The notes under the pieces were generated by a model. It was given only the letters and a program-made list of their open reading frames with translations. It was not told the origin of the DNA and did no database searches. The translations under genes and the position numbers were made by a program. This document shows, in pieces, positions 11,729 through 22,990 of a DNA stretch of 64,000 bases; position 1 is the stretch's first letter; the number at the start of each line of letters is the position of its first letter. Source of the stretch: Calliopum simillimum (lineage: Eukaryota; Arthropoda; Insecta; Diptera; Lauxaniidae). The stretch lies in contig OX638368.1 in NCBI GenBank assembly GCA_951812925.1, positions 150,212,492 through 150,276,491 of the forward strand. The letters are read 5' to 3'.

Positions 11729-11886
11729 CTGTGTTTCCGTAAGGCTTAATCCTTGTGCCAACTGTTTACGTTCGGCTCCAACCACATAATGATTGCCCTC
11801 AAACGCATGCTCCAGCTTTAGTAGCTGCGTTGGTGAGAAAGCTGTGCGCACGCGTTTTGGCTTGCGAAAGGGTTGCAATAAAAAAT
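11729..11886 (-). CDS. E5: E5-like homeobox gene, coding exon 2
   Basis: A 158-bp internal exon. The acceptor is CTCTCTTTGCAG, intron side of 11887, and the donor CAG|GTAAGAAA falls at 11729/11728. It encodes the end of the [16 protein letters not shown] stretch and homeodomain residues up to Gln44 ([25 protein letters not shown]). The split codon A|AT gives Asn372. The intron between homeodomain residues 44 and 45 is a classic position in many homeobox genes. The variable positions ([22 protein letters not shown]) fit my memory of Drosophila E5 better than its paralogue empty spiracles, which has IRTAFSPS, ESNQYVV and QNLNLSE. That is the basis for the gene name. Confidence 0.92.
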
Positions 11887-13604
11887 CTGCAAAGAGAGAT
11901 AATGAAAGAGTCAATTACCATTACATTTTTGTATGCAGGTCAATTGTGAAATTCCGGAGCTATCTACAGCTTTCTATTTTATTTAAGGGGGTTATACTTT
12001 TAACTGAGTAGATTTTTCGTGAGTTAATAACATGCAGTATTGGCATATTTTGGCCATTTTTGTAAATTTATCAAAAAAAAAAAAAACTAAAAAAAATTAA
12101 CTGTTTTAGAGCGCACCATAATCAGCCAAGCGTAAAATGTCATCAAGTTGAATGACAGGCACCAGCAGCATAGCAACAGTGTTGCCAACTTTATAGCGTT
12201 GATGGAATGAATGATGGTCTTTTGTTTGACTTTTGTTTTTCGTTGTTGTTGTTGTAATTGTGACCATGCGTGGCAACCGACAGACGTTCAACGCTAATCG
12301 ACTGTTTTCCCATGCATAACCAACCAACCCAATTGATGCCAAACCAAGAGAGCCAAGTTAAAAGCGGAAAATATGTTTTTGTGATATGGAAAATTGTTGA
12401 GATGCCATTAAAACAAACAATTTAAATATGGCGTCGTTGTCAATTGTCTTTTGTTGTTGTTCTTCCATATTTTCATGGTATGTTGGAATTTAAGAGAGAT
12501 GATTGCGGTTAATTTTGCGTATTGTTTTGACGCTTGTTAGTATGTCAACTATGTCGGGTTGGGATTTTAATGGTAAGAGGGTAATAGAGTTAACTGACTT
12601 TTGTTTTGGTCTTTAGAAAGTTTTTTTGACTAAGAAAGGAGAACAAAACTTAAAGCGATAATTATGTTGTCCTTAAGGACATCAAACAGAAAAAAAAAAA
12701 CAAGTAATCTTGGTTACACAAAAAATGTTGCACAGCTGCAATCCATGATGCAAAAAACAAAATTTTTCCATCATATAAAAATCGTGATTAACCTGAGATG
12801 TCGTTTGACTTTTGAAAAGTGTAAAGCGAGAGCAATCTCTAGAAGAACATACATACCTACATATAAAAAACCATAGCGTAACAGCTGCAAACAATACATT
12901 AAATTGTACGCAAATCTGTGAACCTTTCAACACCGAGAGCAATTTTGCAGAAAACAATGGCTTAAACAATGCACCACCAACCACTACTACCACCACCATT
13001 TCAATGATGATGATTCTTTGCCACAGCGAGCGTCTTATCAGCGATTATTCATTGCATGCGGCGGCGGCTTAAAATGCCGCAGTATTTTTGCTGTTGCACT
13101 TGGTCGCTTGCTGTCAGTGTGGCCACCTTATTCACTTAAAATGTTGGTATTGTTATTGTAGTTGTTTTAGCTACTGTTGTGTGGCTACCATTACCATAGC
13201 TGTCGGCGGTAGGATCACAACTGTATACTGTCTGGTGGCTGGCCATCATTGAAGTGTTTAAATTTGTTTATTGTTTTGTAATGAGACGGTTTCGTGGTAT
13301 TTTTTTTTTGTCCGCGATAAGCAGCTCTTTTTATTGTAGTTATATATATGAGTTTAAGTTCATAAATAAAATTGTAGCTATGCGGTTCTCCACAAAGCGC
13401 AAGGAACGTTCTGAGGGATCTAAGGTTTGTTTGAATGAGCTGAAAGTGGCTATGACCAGCTAATCTGCTTCTAAGAGTATTTTTTGGAGTGAAATAAAAA
13501 CTAAGTTCTTTATTATGCAACTTTTGACAAATGTTCTGATTTAGATTTATCGTACCAGGTCTTTTGAGCAGCGTCAAACAGCATATCTGCGTGTTCTTGA
13601 GCTA
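11887..13604. other. Intron 1, 3' part, no gene seen
   Basis: About 1.7 kb next to exon 2 with little repeat content. It has short TTG/CAA and CAC/CAT microsatellite runs (about 12242-12256 and 12975-13003) and a GCGGCGGC cluster at 13059. Non-repetitive DNA close to a homeobox exon could hold regulatory elements, but none is identifiable by eye. Confidence 0.5.
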
Positions 13605-14320
13605 AGTACCCAATGGGGAATGGAGCGCATCAATAGCGCTTCTGAAGCGCTCTAAAGCAACAGTGAAGCACATCTCTCTCGTTGCCAAAAGCGCTGAAAT
13701 TAACATTGGCATGTCATTGGAATGAAGCGCTTCGCTCTCGCTACCGATATGCTCTTTGGATGCGCATCGCTCTCGCATCCAGAAATGCTGTTTGGATGCT
13801 TTTTGGATAAAAATAAAAATATTTAAAAAATTAATTTTTAATTGGAATTTTACGTCTTTCGTTACAAAGACACATCAGACAATTATTTTTTTTTTTGATG
13901 TATTTATAATTATTTTTATTTTACTAAATTAATTCTAATTGAAAAATTGCAAGTTGAAAACTTTTGTGTTAGGTCTGGGCCGGAGTTGAACCGAGGACCT
14001 CACGGTTGATACAACTCTCAATCGCAGTGCCAGTCGCTAGACCACTGCTCCACCCTTGCGCTCTTACGAAGCTGACTTATTAACTTATTTGGTTTTGTGC
14101 GTAAATACGTGACCGAAAGCGCTTCGTTCTCGCTACCAGAAATGCTCTTTGGATGCGCATCGCTCTCGCATCCAGAGAGGCTGTTCGGATGCGCTTCGCT
14201 CTCGTTACTTATAGCGCAGGAAATATGCGCATACAAATCAGCTCTTTAGATGCGAGAAAGACGCGCATCGCTATTGCATCTTGGGGACTCGCATCGAAAT
14301 TTTCTGTTGGGTAATGCTTC
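13605..14320. repeat. Repeats of GCGCTTCGCTCTCGC and TGCTCTTTGGATGCGCATC
   Basis: A GC-rich repeated phrase occurs in two blocks, 13605-13800 and 14110-14300. It combines GAAGCGCTTCGCTCTCGCTA, ATGCTCTTTGGATGCGCATC and GCTCTCGCATCCAGA. The blocks flank an AT-rich segment with a tRNA-like sequence. The units are about 45-55 bp and imperfect. The arrangement suggests an element inserted into, or amplified together with, the array. Confidence 0.75.
13971..14054 (-). other. tRNA-like sequence (tRNA-derived SINE or tRNA pseudogene)
   Basis: On the minus strand it has a box A-like TGGTCTAGCGACTGG and, 40-odd bases on, a box B-like GGTTCAACTCC. These are the internal RNA polymerase III promoter spacing of a tRNA. 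The TC-arm stem is imperfect and I could not fold a full cloverleaf, so it is not called a functional tRNA. A tRNA-derived SINE head is the likeliest reading, as it sits within repetitive DNA. Confidence 0.5.
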
Positions 14321-14534
14321 TCACGATGAGAATGTGTTTGTGCTCGAGCCATATTCTCGCATTCTCTTATAAGATATGCTTTTCTGATAGCTCATCAGTA
14401 TATGCTCGAATTTAATGTTCTGTTGTTTGACATTCTCTTTATGACCTGCCTGCAAGTTTTCGACTTCCATCAACGTTTTTCAAAATTTCTTGTCATTAAG
14501 GTGACCGTTAAATGGTTCTTCGCTAAATTTCAAT

Positions 14535-15345
14535 GATGTGTGTATCCTCCTGTAAGAGGAACATAGGGCCAAAATGAAACGTATCTAATTGTCACTCTTC
14601 TTTGCGATGACTTTTATCTCTTGCCACATCTTTCCATATTCTTGGATTTACTTATCCAACGAACTTTTCTACTACGTCCTCTTCTGATTTGTGGAATCCA
14701 TTCAAAGGCCTGGCGGCAGACTTCGCTGTATGGTTTCCGGAGGGTATGACCTATCCATCCCTACTTGCGTAGCTTGATCTCGTTTGCTATGGGCATCTGG
14801 TTTCATTTAAGGTGAAGTTTTACATTGTACGGTAACAAGCCACAAATTCGACTTCGCATTCGAATCAACAATGCGCACTTTCATATTTTCTTGAGTTGAT
14901 ATCCTCTTTTGCTCTACCATCCATGGAGATAATGCTCCCTAAATACGTGAAGCTGTCGACCTTTTTAAAAGTCATCATTGCAAGCTTTAAAAGTGATATA
15001 ATTTCTGGTTGAGATCAGCTTCACGCTTTTAGTCTTGAATGCGTTGATTGAAAGGCCGGCCTTATGCGATTCCAAGACAAGGTCTTCAATCTTGCTTTTT
15101 ATACCTGAGTGTTTGGACAATAGAAGGTAAATGTCATCAGTGTAGTCAAGATCGGTAGTCGAGGTGTTCGGTAAAGTTCCATCGGATACTTCTTGTGGCC
15201 TTATTAAGAGCTTTATCTAGAATATTCTCAAAAACAACAATGGAGAGAGGGAAAGATGGTGACAACATACAGCCCTGCCGAACGCCTGAATTAGGGGTGA
15301 AGCACACTGCATTTAAAGCCTTCGTACTGTGCACGTACTTATTTT
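14535..15345 (-). pseudogene. Non-LTR retrotransposon fragment, family A copy 2
   Basis: The longest of the three family A copies. The minus strand keeps the reverse transcriptase block NSGVRQGCMLSPSFPLSIVV near 15290-15230, then (with frame breaks) the region after the YxDD box (SKHSGIKSKIED-like) and the C-terminal domain near 14740-14600. That domain has a WIGHTLRKP-like motif and a GRGRPK-like basic motif in the better preserved copy at 36.8 kb. Several stops and shifts interrupt it. The TGTATCCTCCTG end on the plus strand matches the other copies, but with only a vestige of the TGTATGTA tail. Confidence 0.8.
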
Positions 15346-15556
15346 ATGACCTTTGCGGCAATACCCCTATGGTGCAGTCCGTCTGTCCGTTTTGTTGTTG
15401 TCGTTTCTCAAGTAAAGTTCCAAAAAATCGTATGTGGCACACGGTGAGGGAATGGGTTAAAAAGTTTAAATCGCACTTTACAGCCACATAACAGGTCCTA
15501 AAATTTTGAAAAAATTCAAGCAAATTACTTGATGGAGAATAAATCGACTTTGTTCA
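15346..15556. other. Unassigned DNA between LINE fragment and hairpin
   Basis: No convincing protein. A run near 15360-15410 (GTCCGTCTGTCCGTTTTG) is of low complexity. Confidence 0.4.
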
Positions 15557-15698
15557 TGATGTTTTTTAATTTAAGCCTGCAATGCCGAGCAAAAAACGAA
15601 AAACGCAACGGAAAAAAACTCGATTTTTGACGATGCGCGAAATTTTGCGGTTTTCGTTTTTTACTCGGCTTGGTGGGGTTAAATTAAAAAATACATCA
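15557..15698. mobile_element. Palindromic mini-element (hairpin)
   Basis: The outer arms TGATGTTTTTTAATTTAA and TTAAATTAAAAAATACATCA pair. The inner arms CCGAGCAAAAAACGAAAA and TTTTCGTTTTTTACTCGG pair too. The whole 142 bp can fold on itself, as expected for a small foldback or MITE. No target duplication was identified. Confidence 0.65.
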
Positions 15699-16228
15699 GA
15701 AACAAACAAATTTTTTTCATATTCACAAAATCTTTTCGGTTATTTAAATGGTTTTCGTTGATATAATCAGATAGAAACAACTGTACTTTAGAACGATAAA
15801 GGATTATTTCGTGTATAAGATGAATGAGATCAGGGAGATACGACCCTATGTATTTGTAAATGAAGAATATAATTTCAAATTTTGTTTCAGTTAATTTCAT
15901 ATATATGTATAAGATTGGAAACCTGAAAATCAAGTAACGTAAAAAGTATGCAAATTAAAGCTAATAATTAATTTAAGCAATTAAAAAATTAATTTATAAT
16001 TCCTCCATGGTATGCAAAATACAAAAATGATAAAATTTAAATCTAAAACCTGCTTTGAATAACACTGTGCTACACGAAAAAAAGTTCTGGGTTTTCACAC
16101 AGAACATTGTGTTTGGCACTCAAAAAAATAATTTTCGGCGTTCTCGATTTTTCTTCATAACACTAGGTTTTTTTTTTTGGGTCGGCTGAAAGGTCGTTTT
16201 ATACCTAGACGCGAAAAAAATTCGTGGC

Positions 16229-17205
16229 TCAGTCATTTTGTAACGCATTTTTATGCTCTATAGAAAAATAAATTTTTTAAAAATCACCAATCTAAGGCCA
16301 ATATCATGCACGATATCATCACTTTTTTCGCACATTTCACATAGTATTTTAATTCAAAATACGAATTTAAGGGATTTAATATTTATTTTTTTATTTTTTA
16401 CTAAAAGTGAATTAAAATTCCTCTCAAGTCAAAAAATAGAAATTAAATTAGACGGTCATTTAAAGTATTTATGGCCCAAACCGTTTAAGCTCAAAAGCAT
16501 TTTTTTTTTCAGAAATGTTGAATCTGATATGAATTTAAACTCTCATGACGTCTTTTAAATGATCATTACTTTTAAAGGAAGAATTACATAATACTGCTTT
16601 GTAGCTCGTTTTGTAGAAGAAGAATAGTGCCAAGTGTTGCACTTAGCATAAAATATCAAAACCAGTTCTCTTTAAAACCTTCAAATCACCGGTTTTTAAA
16701 ATTTTTATGTTAGAATATCTCAAATACCATAAGCGATGGAGCAATATTGAGAACAAATTCAGATTCAGCATTGACTAGTATATCGAAAATAACTATTTTA
16801 GTTCTGATTTCTTGTGTTTTTTCAAATGTACCGTTTTACAACCTTTTTTTAAAAATCACTCGTTGCACTAATATTAAAAACTTTTTTATGCAGTAAGTGC
16901 TCACGAGTTATTAAACACCTTTTCTTGGAGTTCACGACAATTTGATTTAAATTTTTCCCGCCTGAAGACTTTTATGAAAAAAAAAATTGCTCTTGAGTTC
17001 ACACGGTTTGGGCCATAGAAACTTCAAATGACCATCTATTTTAATTTTTTCTATATTTGTCTGGAAATGATTTTTATGTACTTTTGGCAAAAAAAAAAAA
17101 AAAAAATACTAAATCCCTAAAATTCAGATTTTGACTTAAAAGACTTGACATGTGCGAAAAAATAATGATATCATGCATGATATCGGCCGAAGCTCAGTCA
17201 TTTTT
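16229..17205. mobile_element. About 1-kb foldback element
   Basis: Arms 16296-16500 and 16990-17188 are inverted repeats. GGCCAATATCATGCACGATA on the left mirrors TATCATGCATGATATCGGCC on the right, and TGGCCCAAACCGT mirrors ACGGTTTGGGCC. The centre carries GATTCAGCATTGACTAG and AATATCTCAAATACCATA, phrases shared with other foldbacks in this window. No transposase frame is present. Confidence 0.7.
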
Positions 17206-17231
17206 CACCCAATTTTTTAAAATTTTATTTC

Positions 17232-17330
17232 GTACTAGCTGTTTTACCCGGCGTTGCACGGGTTTTAATAAAAAGCCAGATTGCACTAAAAAGCTAATAA
17301 CGAAAACTTTTTTTTTTATTTTTTAAGACA
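17232..17330. repeat. Terminal segment of a dispersed repeat (ACTAGCTGTTTTACCCGGCG)
   Basis: ACTAGCTGTTTTACCCGGCG followed by TTGCACGGG is a phrase I associate with the ends of dispersed repeats in many insect genomes. Class not determined. It sits directly before the minisatellite and may be the end of the unit that carries it. Confidence 0.4.
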
Positions 17331-17339
17331 ATGTGCGAC

Positions 17340-18250
17340 AGACAGATGCTCCGATATATTTATTTTATCGGTAAAATTCCAAAAGTATCGCAAAATATTA
17401 AAATATACATTGAAGAAATCGGTAAGAGTCCAAGTTTATGGAAAACCGTCCAAAACGGTAAATGTCCAAAAGTATCGAAATACACCGAAGAAATCGGTAA
17501 AAGCCCAAAAGTATCGAAAAACATCTAAAATATCGGCAAAAGTCTAAAAGTATAGAAGAACATCTAAAGTATAGGTAAAAAACCAAATATAACGAAAAAC
17601 ATCCAAAATATCGGTAAAAGTCCAAAAGTATTGGAAAACATCGAAGAAATAATAATAATAATGTTAAAGACTAAGTTCTTCCATGCAAACGATTCAAATC
17701 AATGAATACTACTATATATAAAAAAATCAGTAAAAGTCCAAATAAAGATGCAATATATCGAAAAAGGTCCAAAAGTCTCGAAAAACATTGAAACACATCG
17801 AAGAAATCGTATAAAGTCCAAGTTTATCAAAAAAATCCTATATATCGGTAACAGTTCAAATACATATATCGAAAAACATCCAATACATATATCGAAAGAA
17901 GTTCAAAAGTTTCGAAAAATAGTAAAATAAAAAAAAAAATTTTTCGAAAAACGTACAAAATATCGATAAAAGTCCAAAAATGTCGAAAAACACCCTACAT
18001 ATCGGAAAAAGCCCAAAATGATTGGAAAACATTGAAGAAATCGGTGAAAGTCCAAATACATATATCGAAAAATATTCAATATATCGAAAATGGTTCAAAA
18101 GTCTCGGAAAATATTGAAACACAACGAAGAAATCGGTAAAGTCCAAGTGTTTCGAAAACATCCAAAATATCGAAAAAAGTCAAAAAGAATTGAAAAATAT
18201 TGAAAAACATGTAAAACATCGTTAAAAGTCCAAAAATATTGAAAATATTG
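17340..18250. repeat. Degenerate minisatellite, unit like TCGGTAAAAGTCCAAAAGTA + TCGAAAAACATC
   Basis: Roughly 25-35 imperfect units of about 30-40 bp built from ATCGGTAAAAGTCCAAA, AGTATCGAAAAACAT and CGAAGAAAT phrases. The open frames in both directions inside it (rich in Lys/Ser/Ile or Phe/Tyr/Leu/Arg) are by-products of the repeat. Confidence 0.85.
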
Positions 18251-18261
18251 AGTTGGCATCA

Positions 18262-19226
18262 CACGGTGCTCTTAAACAGTCGAAAGGTTTTTTGGCTATG
18301 TGGAGAAAATCTGTGAATGGGGTTTCATTTGTATTAGTTTAGTGGTCTGAAAAATGCAAACCCCGAAATCGTAGCTGATCATCCCCGCGAAATATCGCAA
18401 AAATACTTATCCCATATAAAAAAAAAAAAAAAAAAATCGGAAAAAAAAAACGCAACAAACAAATATAAAAATAGTTATATATAATGTATTTTGCACTGCT
18501 GAATCCAAATCCGGCCTTAGAATTGCTGTATCTCATACGGTTTTTGAGATATCTTAGCCTAAACAAGGAAAAAAGACCGTTTTTGCTATATTTTTAAGCT
18601 ATATAATTAGAATATAGAACATTAATACGCAGAATTCTATACATTATCCAAATCATCCAATTTTTTTCTTTAAAACCACATTTAAATCATATCAATATCT
18701 TAATTTTTCTCCGAAATATCGTAGACTGAAATAATGACAAAACACGTTTTTTGCACTTTTTTAACTTTTTAGGTTAGGATATCTCCGAGAAAAATAAAGA
18801 TATCGACATTATTTGAATTAGGTTTAAAAGATTGATTAAAGCTTTCCATTTCTGCATCAGAATTTACGGATATATGTCCTGTTATATGGCTCCAAAACAC
18901 AGCAATAAAACATAGCATCGGCTTTTTTCCTTGCTTAGGGTAAGATATCTCAAAAACCCTATGAGATATAGCAATTCTAAGGCCGGATTTGGATTCAGCA
19001 GTGCAAAATACATTATATATATCTATTTTTATATTTGTTTGTTGCGTTTTTTTTCGATTTTTTTTTTTTTATATGGGATATGTATTTTTGCGATATTTCG
19101 CGGGGATGATCAGCTCCGATTTCGGGGTTTGCATTTTTCAGACCACTAAACTAATACAAATGAAGCCCCATTCACAGATTTTCTCCACATAGCCAAAAAA
19201 CCTATCGACTGTTTAAGAGCACCGTG
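18262..19226. mobile_element. 965-bp foldback element with CACGGTGC ends and ATCA duplication
   Basis: The ends are CACGGTGCTCTTAAACAGTC and its inverse, flanked on both sides by ATCA (18258-18261 and 19227-19230). The arms are nearly perfect for about 300 bp: CCCCGAAATCG and GATCATCCCCGCGAAATATC on the left are mirrored on the right. Even two frames of about 72 residues are mirror images of each other. Homology between arms continues less well to the centre. No transposase. The 4-bp duplication may be coincidence. Confidence 0.8.
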
Positions 19227-19230
19227 ATCA

Positions 19231-21655
19231 CTGACGAAATCACTCTACATAATTTTTGCTCTCATCAACAACACATCATCAAGAATAAAAAAAACAATAA
19301 ATGAAAGAGACGGAAAAGACAACAACAACACATAACTCATGGCGCAGAACGCTATAGCGACTGAAATGCAAACGATCATTTTTATGCAAGCATTGAATTT
19401 TTTTTTTCAACAACTTCATACTAAAAAAATAATGTTTATCTTATAAAAACCAAAAAAATAAGTATACAATCCTGTTCCTTACCGCACGTAGAACGTTTTA
19501 AAAAAAAAATTATTAAAAGCGGTTCGGTATATTTTGCACCAAATCGTTACATAGGGTTTTCATATAAGCAATTTTATATAAATAGTATAGATTTTATATA
19601 AATAGTATAGATAGAGCTACAACTCTTCACTTTCCATCAAATTTTTTCTAATTTGTAGCACAGTGTAATTGTCAAATTCTGACTTTTAATGAGTTCACAT
19701 TTCAAAAAGCAGTAACATTTTAATAAAAAATCTTTCAACTTAATTAAGACTTTTTAATTAGACATTATTAATTTAAATTTAATTGAATTTCAAACTGATG
19801 CACTAAAACAACCTGCAAGTGCAACTAAATAACGATACAAGGAAAACCCTTTAAGATTTTAATTGGATTATCAAAATCTCAGAATTCATTATGAAAAAAG
19901 AATATCATAGTCGTTAACTCTAATTAAAAATCAATTCCCAAAGGTGTTACCCGAACAAGAAAAATATGATGAACTGACATTCTGACTTATTTTAGGCTGA
20001 AAGACTGCATCAATAATGACCAAAGGGATCCTTAATTATATAAAGCAGCAACAACAACAATAGCAACACCGCATATATCGATGGAAAAACATCATATTTT
20101 GGCTAACAAATATTATGAGGGTTGGTTTTGTAGCAGCATATCGTGCGCCATCACATTGAGACGTGTTTTTAATATGCGTTTTATGCTGTTGCCGTTGTAA
20201 CGCCTCCTTTTGATAGCATGGTTCTTTCTTCTCTGCACAAATGATTTTTTTTTATCCAAAAATTCTTCACATTTTCATTCGAACGAACTCTATACCCTAT
20301 TATCGCATTTAGAAACTGTTTAAATTTGAAAAAATCCACGGGGTTTCCTTACATGTGTTGCAGGAACCCTTGTTAATTTTTGGTTTTGTTTATTTTTTTA
20401 TTGTTAGATTTTAATTTCTTTATGGAGCATAAAAAGTTGATAAGGGCACCTGAAGCGTCATGTTTGTTACTATTCTTTTTTCATCATATTGTATAAAAAA
20501 ATATTCACAGATCACACGTTTAACATATAAAAAACAAATACATCAAAATAACACCCAATATGAATTATAATAATGAGTTTCAGCTTGGTGGTATTTGTCA
20601 AAAGTTCACAAAAAGTTTTGGGATGATTTGAATTATTAGTGGTACCTCAGAATAATTGTCGAACTATCGTGCGAGTGGAACGCTGCGCTTCAATGTGTGT
20701 CTGCGACTAGAGCACAGCCTTTGACAGGGCCTTCGGAGAAATCACATAGATTTCGCTGTGGTAGAAAAGCATTTTATTTCAAGAGATTTTTTGACGACGT
20801 TCAAGATAAAACCCTGAATAATTAGATGATCTTGACGGCCCGAAATCTGAGCTAAATCTCTTATAGGTAGGAACTCAAGTAAATAGAAGTGGATGTTGCC
20901 GTTTATGATTGGCTGGGATCTGCTTACTACAAATATGAACTTGGTTTCTTCTATCATGTAAGGATCCTGAATAATGCTTGCTTAAAAGTGCAAAAATCAC
21001 TGTTTTGAAGTCTAAGTACTTAAAGCTTTATAACAAAAGCAACAAAGGTTAAAATTAATTTTTGTAAACGGATTTGGAAAGCCAAATTCTCAACAAGCCA
21101 TACTTATAACATTTTTCGGTCGGACAATAGCGAACCGTAAGCCATTACAAAAAAGGGTTCTTTCAACGCCATACAAAGAATCATGATTTCAATGAGGTTT
21201 GAGATTTTAACAAATATCGTCACCTTATTACTATAGCTAGGTTATTCCTCAGTTATCATTCTTGGTATACGTATAAGTAGCCTATAGTATTCTTTATGAT
21301 TTTGTGCACAATTTCTGTTCAAGCAGAGTTTTCTGAAATGGCCACATTGCAAAGTTATAAGAAAAAACAATACAAGAAATTTCGAAAATCAGTGCAAATT
21401 CAAATTTTTAAAAATCTTTAAATTTAATTATTTCAAAACCAGAAAATTCGAGTTACCTGGTTGTTGTATTTAGATAAAGATATCTTTAAAACTATACAAT
21501 CTATTTTGATGAAAATTAGTGGATTGGCGGCGAACATAAATACCATACACTGAGCGAAAAGAAGGTTAAAAGTCACACCCACTTTCTAACGATTGAATAA
21601 TACTGTGCAACAGCAAAATTAGGGCTCGTAAAGAAAAACTGTAGTTTTTACTGAT
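19231..21655. other. Intron 1, no gene seen
   Basis: AT-rich DNA. A 21-bp tandem duplication (ATTTTATATAAATAGTATAG-like) lies at about 19570-19612, with short CAA/ACA runs near 19320 and 20050. Nothing resembles a gene. Confidence 0.5.
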
Positions 21656-22795
21656 TAGATTAGATTAGATTAGATTAGAGTGGTGGCTTAGTAAAACGAT
21701 CCTAAGCCTAAGTAGCAGTGTTAGTGCCGTTTTTATTCCACAAAGTGATCGGCTGGATGGTAGGAGGGGTTGTCAGGGTCTGGATTAGATATCCTTTAAA
21801 GGAAACTGTAAAAAATATTTATATCCATTTTGTTCTATTAATGTAGTTGAGCAGGGAGCCAATCTCAATATCGGCGAGTTCACTCAAATCGTTAAAAAAG
21901 GGTTTTCCTAGAGATTTACGCCTGGCTCTAGCTAGAGCAGTGCATTTGCAGAGAAAGTTCGGCATGCTTGCCGATGGCACAGTGCCCAGTGCAGACTGCA
22001 GCGATTCTTGCAATATCAGTACGATTTCTGGATAGCAGGTCTGATGTTTTTGATTTGATAAATGAAGGCCACATTACTCTGGAAATCCTGCATGTTTCTA
22101 GAGCTTTCCATTTAACATTCGCTTCGGTGAGGAAATGCGAGAAAATACCTTTCTTCACCACACCTATCGGAGTGCATACACACTCAGAATGTGTCCCGCT
22201 TAGAGAGGAGCCAAGTCTAGCTAGTTCATCAGCCTTTTCGTTACCTTCAATGTTCCTATGGCCTGGAACCCAGACGAGAGTAAGTTCAGATTGACGCCCT
22301 AGTTCGATTAAATTTTTTCTGCATTCCTCAACCAGTTTTGATTTTATTGTTACTGAGTTCAGCGCCTTGATAGCGGCCTAACTGTCAGAGAAGATCGCCA
22401 CTTGTCTAAGGCTGAGGTTAGTGGTCTCTAGTAGCCTGCAGGCATTGAGAATCGCGTAAACTTCCGCCTGAAAGACGTTAGCTGAATTAGGTAAGCTAAA
22501 AGATTGAGATATATTGAGGTCTTTTGAAAATACACCCGCACCTACTCCACAGTCCATTTTCGAACCATCAGTGTATATGGTGGTTGCGAAATTTAGGCTA
22601 GGCGTACTGTCTTCCCATAGGTTTCTTTCTGGAAACCACACACCAAAATTTTTCTCGAAATTTAGTATGGGGCAGATGTAGTCTGTGTGGGAGTTAGAAA
22701 GTTCAACTGGTAGTGTATCAAGGATGGAGCTGTGACCATACGTCTTATGCATCCACCAACCGGCTTCTCTGAGCCTAATCGCACTACATAAGGCA
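21655..22795 (-). pseudogene. Non-LTR retrotransposon 3' end with RNase H, family B copy 1
   Basis: The minus strand encodes an RNase H domain. TTIYTDGSKMDCGVGAGVF carries the first catalytic Asp, VFQAEVYAIL the Glu, and VAIFSDS the next Asp. A CAG Gln codon has become TAG at 22380-22378, cutting the frame directly after SDS. Beyond it are a TDIARI-AAVCTGHCAIGKHA segment and a remnant of the Cys/His-rich end (FLCKCTALARARRKSLGKPF). The 3' end is followed by (TAATC)n, seen as GATTAGATTAGATTAGATTA on the plus strand. RNase H after reverse transcriptase fits I-, LOA- or R1-related clades. It is closely related to the copy at 26.5 kb, in opposite orientation. Confidence 0.85.
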
Positions 22796-22990
22796 GTGGC
22801 TTTAATAGATGATTACACACCGTACATTTTTTTTTAAAATATAAAAAAAAAAAATGTATCTTGATGGTGTCGACATTAAGACCTTTGTGTCGGTATGCGG
22901 AGCTCTTTCTGTAGCACTTTCATTTCTATAGCTTATTATTTTATTTAAATTATAATTCAATAAAATTTTTTGCAATGTTAATCAGTAATA

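Noticed and set aside
11729..11886. Assignment to empty spiracles (ems) rather than E5
   Set aside because: Variable homeodomain positions fit E5 better from memory; an orthologue tree would settle it.
13971..14054. Functional tRNA gene
   Set aside because: Box A and B are present, but the T-stem is mismatched and no full cloverleaf could be drawn.
17331..18161. Lys/Ser-rich and Phe/Tyr-rich frames
   Set aside because: By-products of the 17.3-18.25 kb minisatellite.
17340..18250. Possible CRISPR-like array
   Set aside because: Units are contiguous, imperfect and lack unique spacers; the genome is eukaryotic.
18339..19149. Two similar 72-75 codon frames in opposite directions
   Set aside because: They are the two arms of one foldback element and so mirror images, not a gene family.
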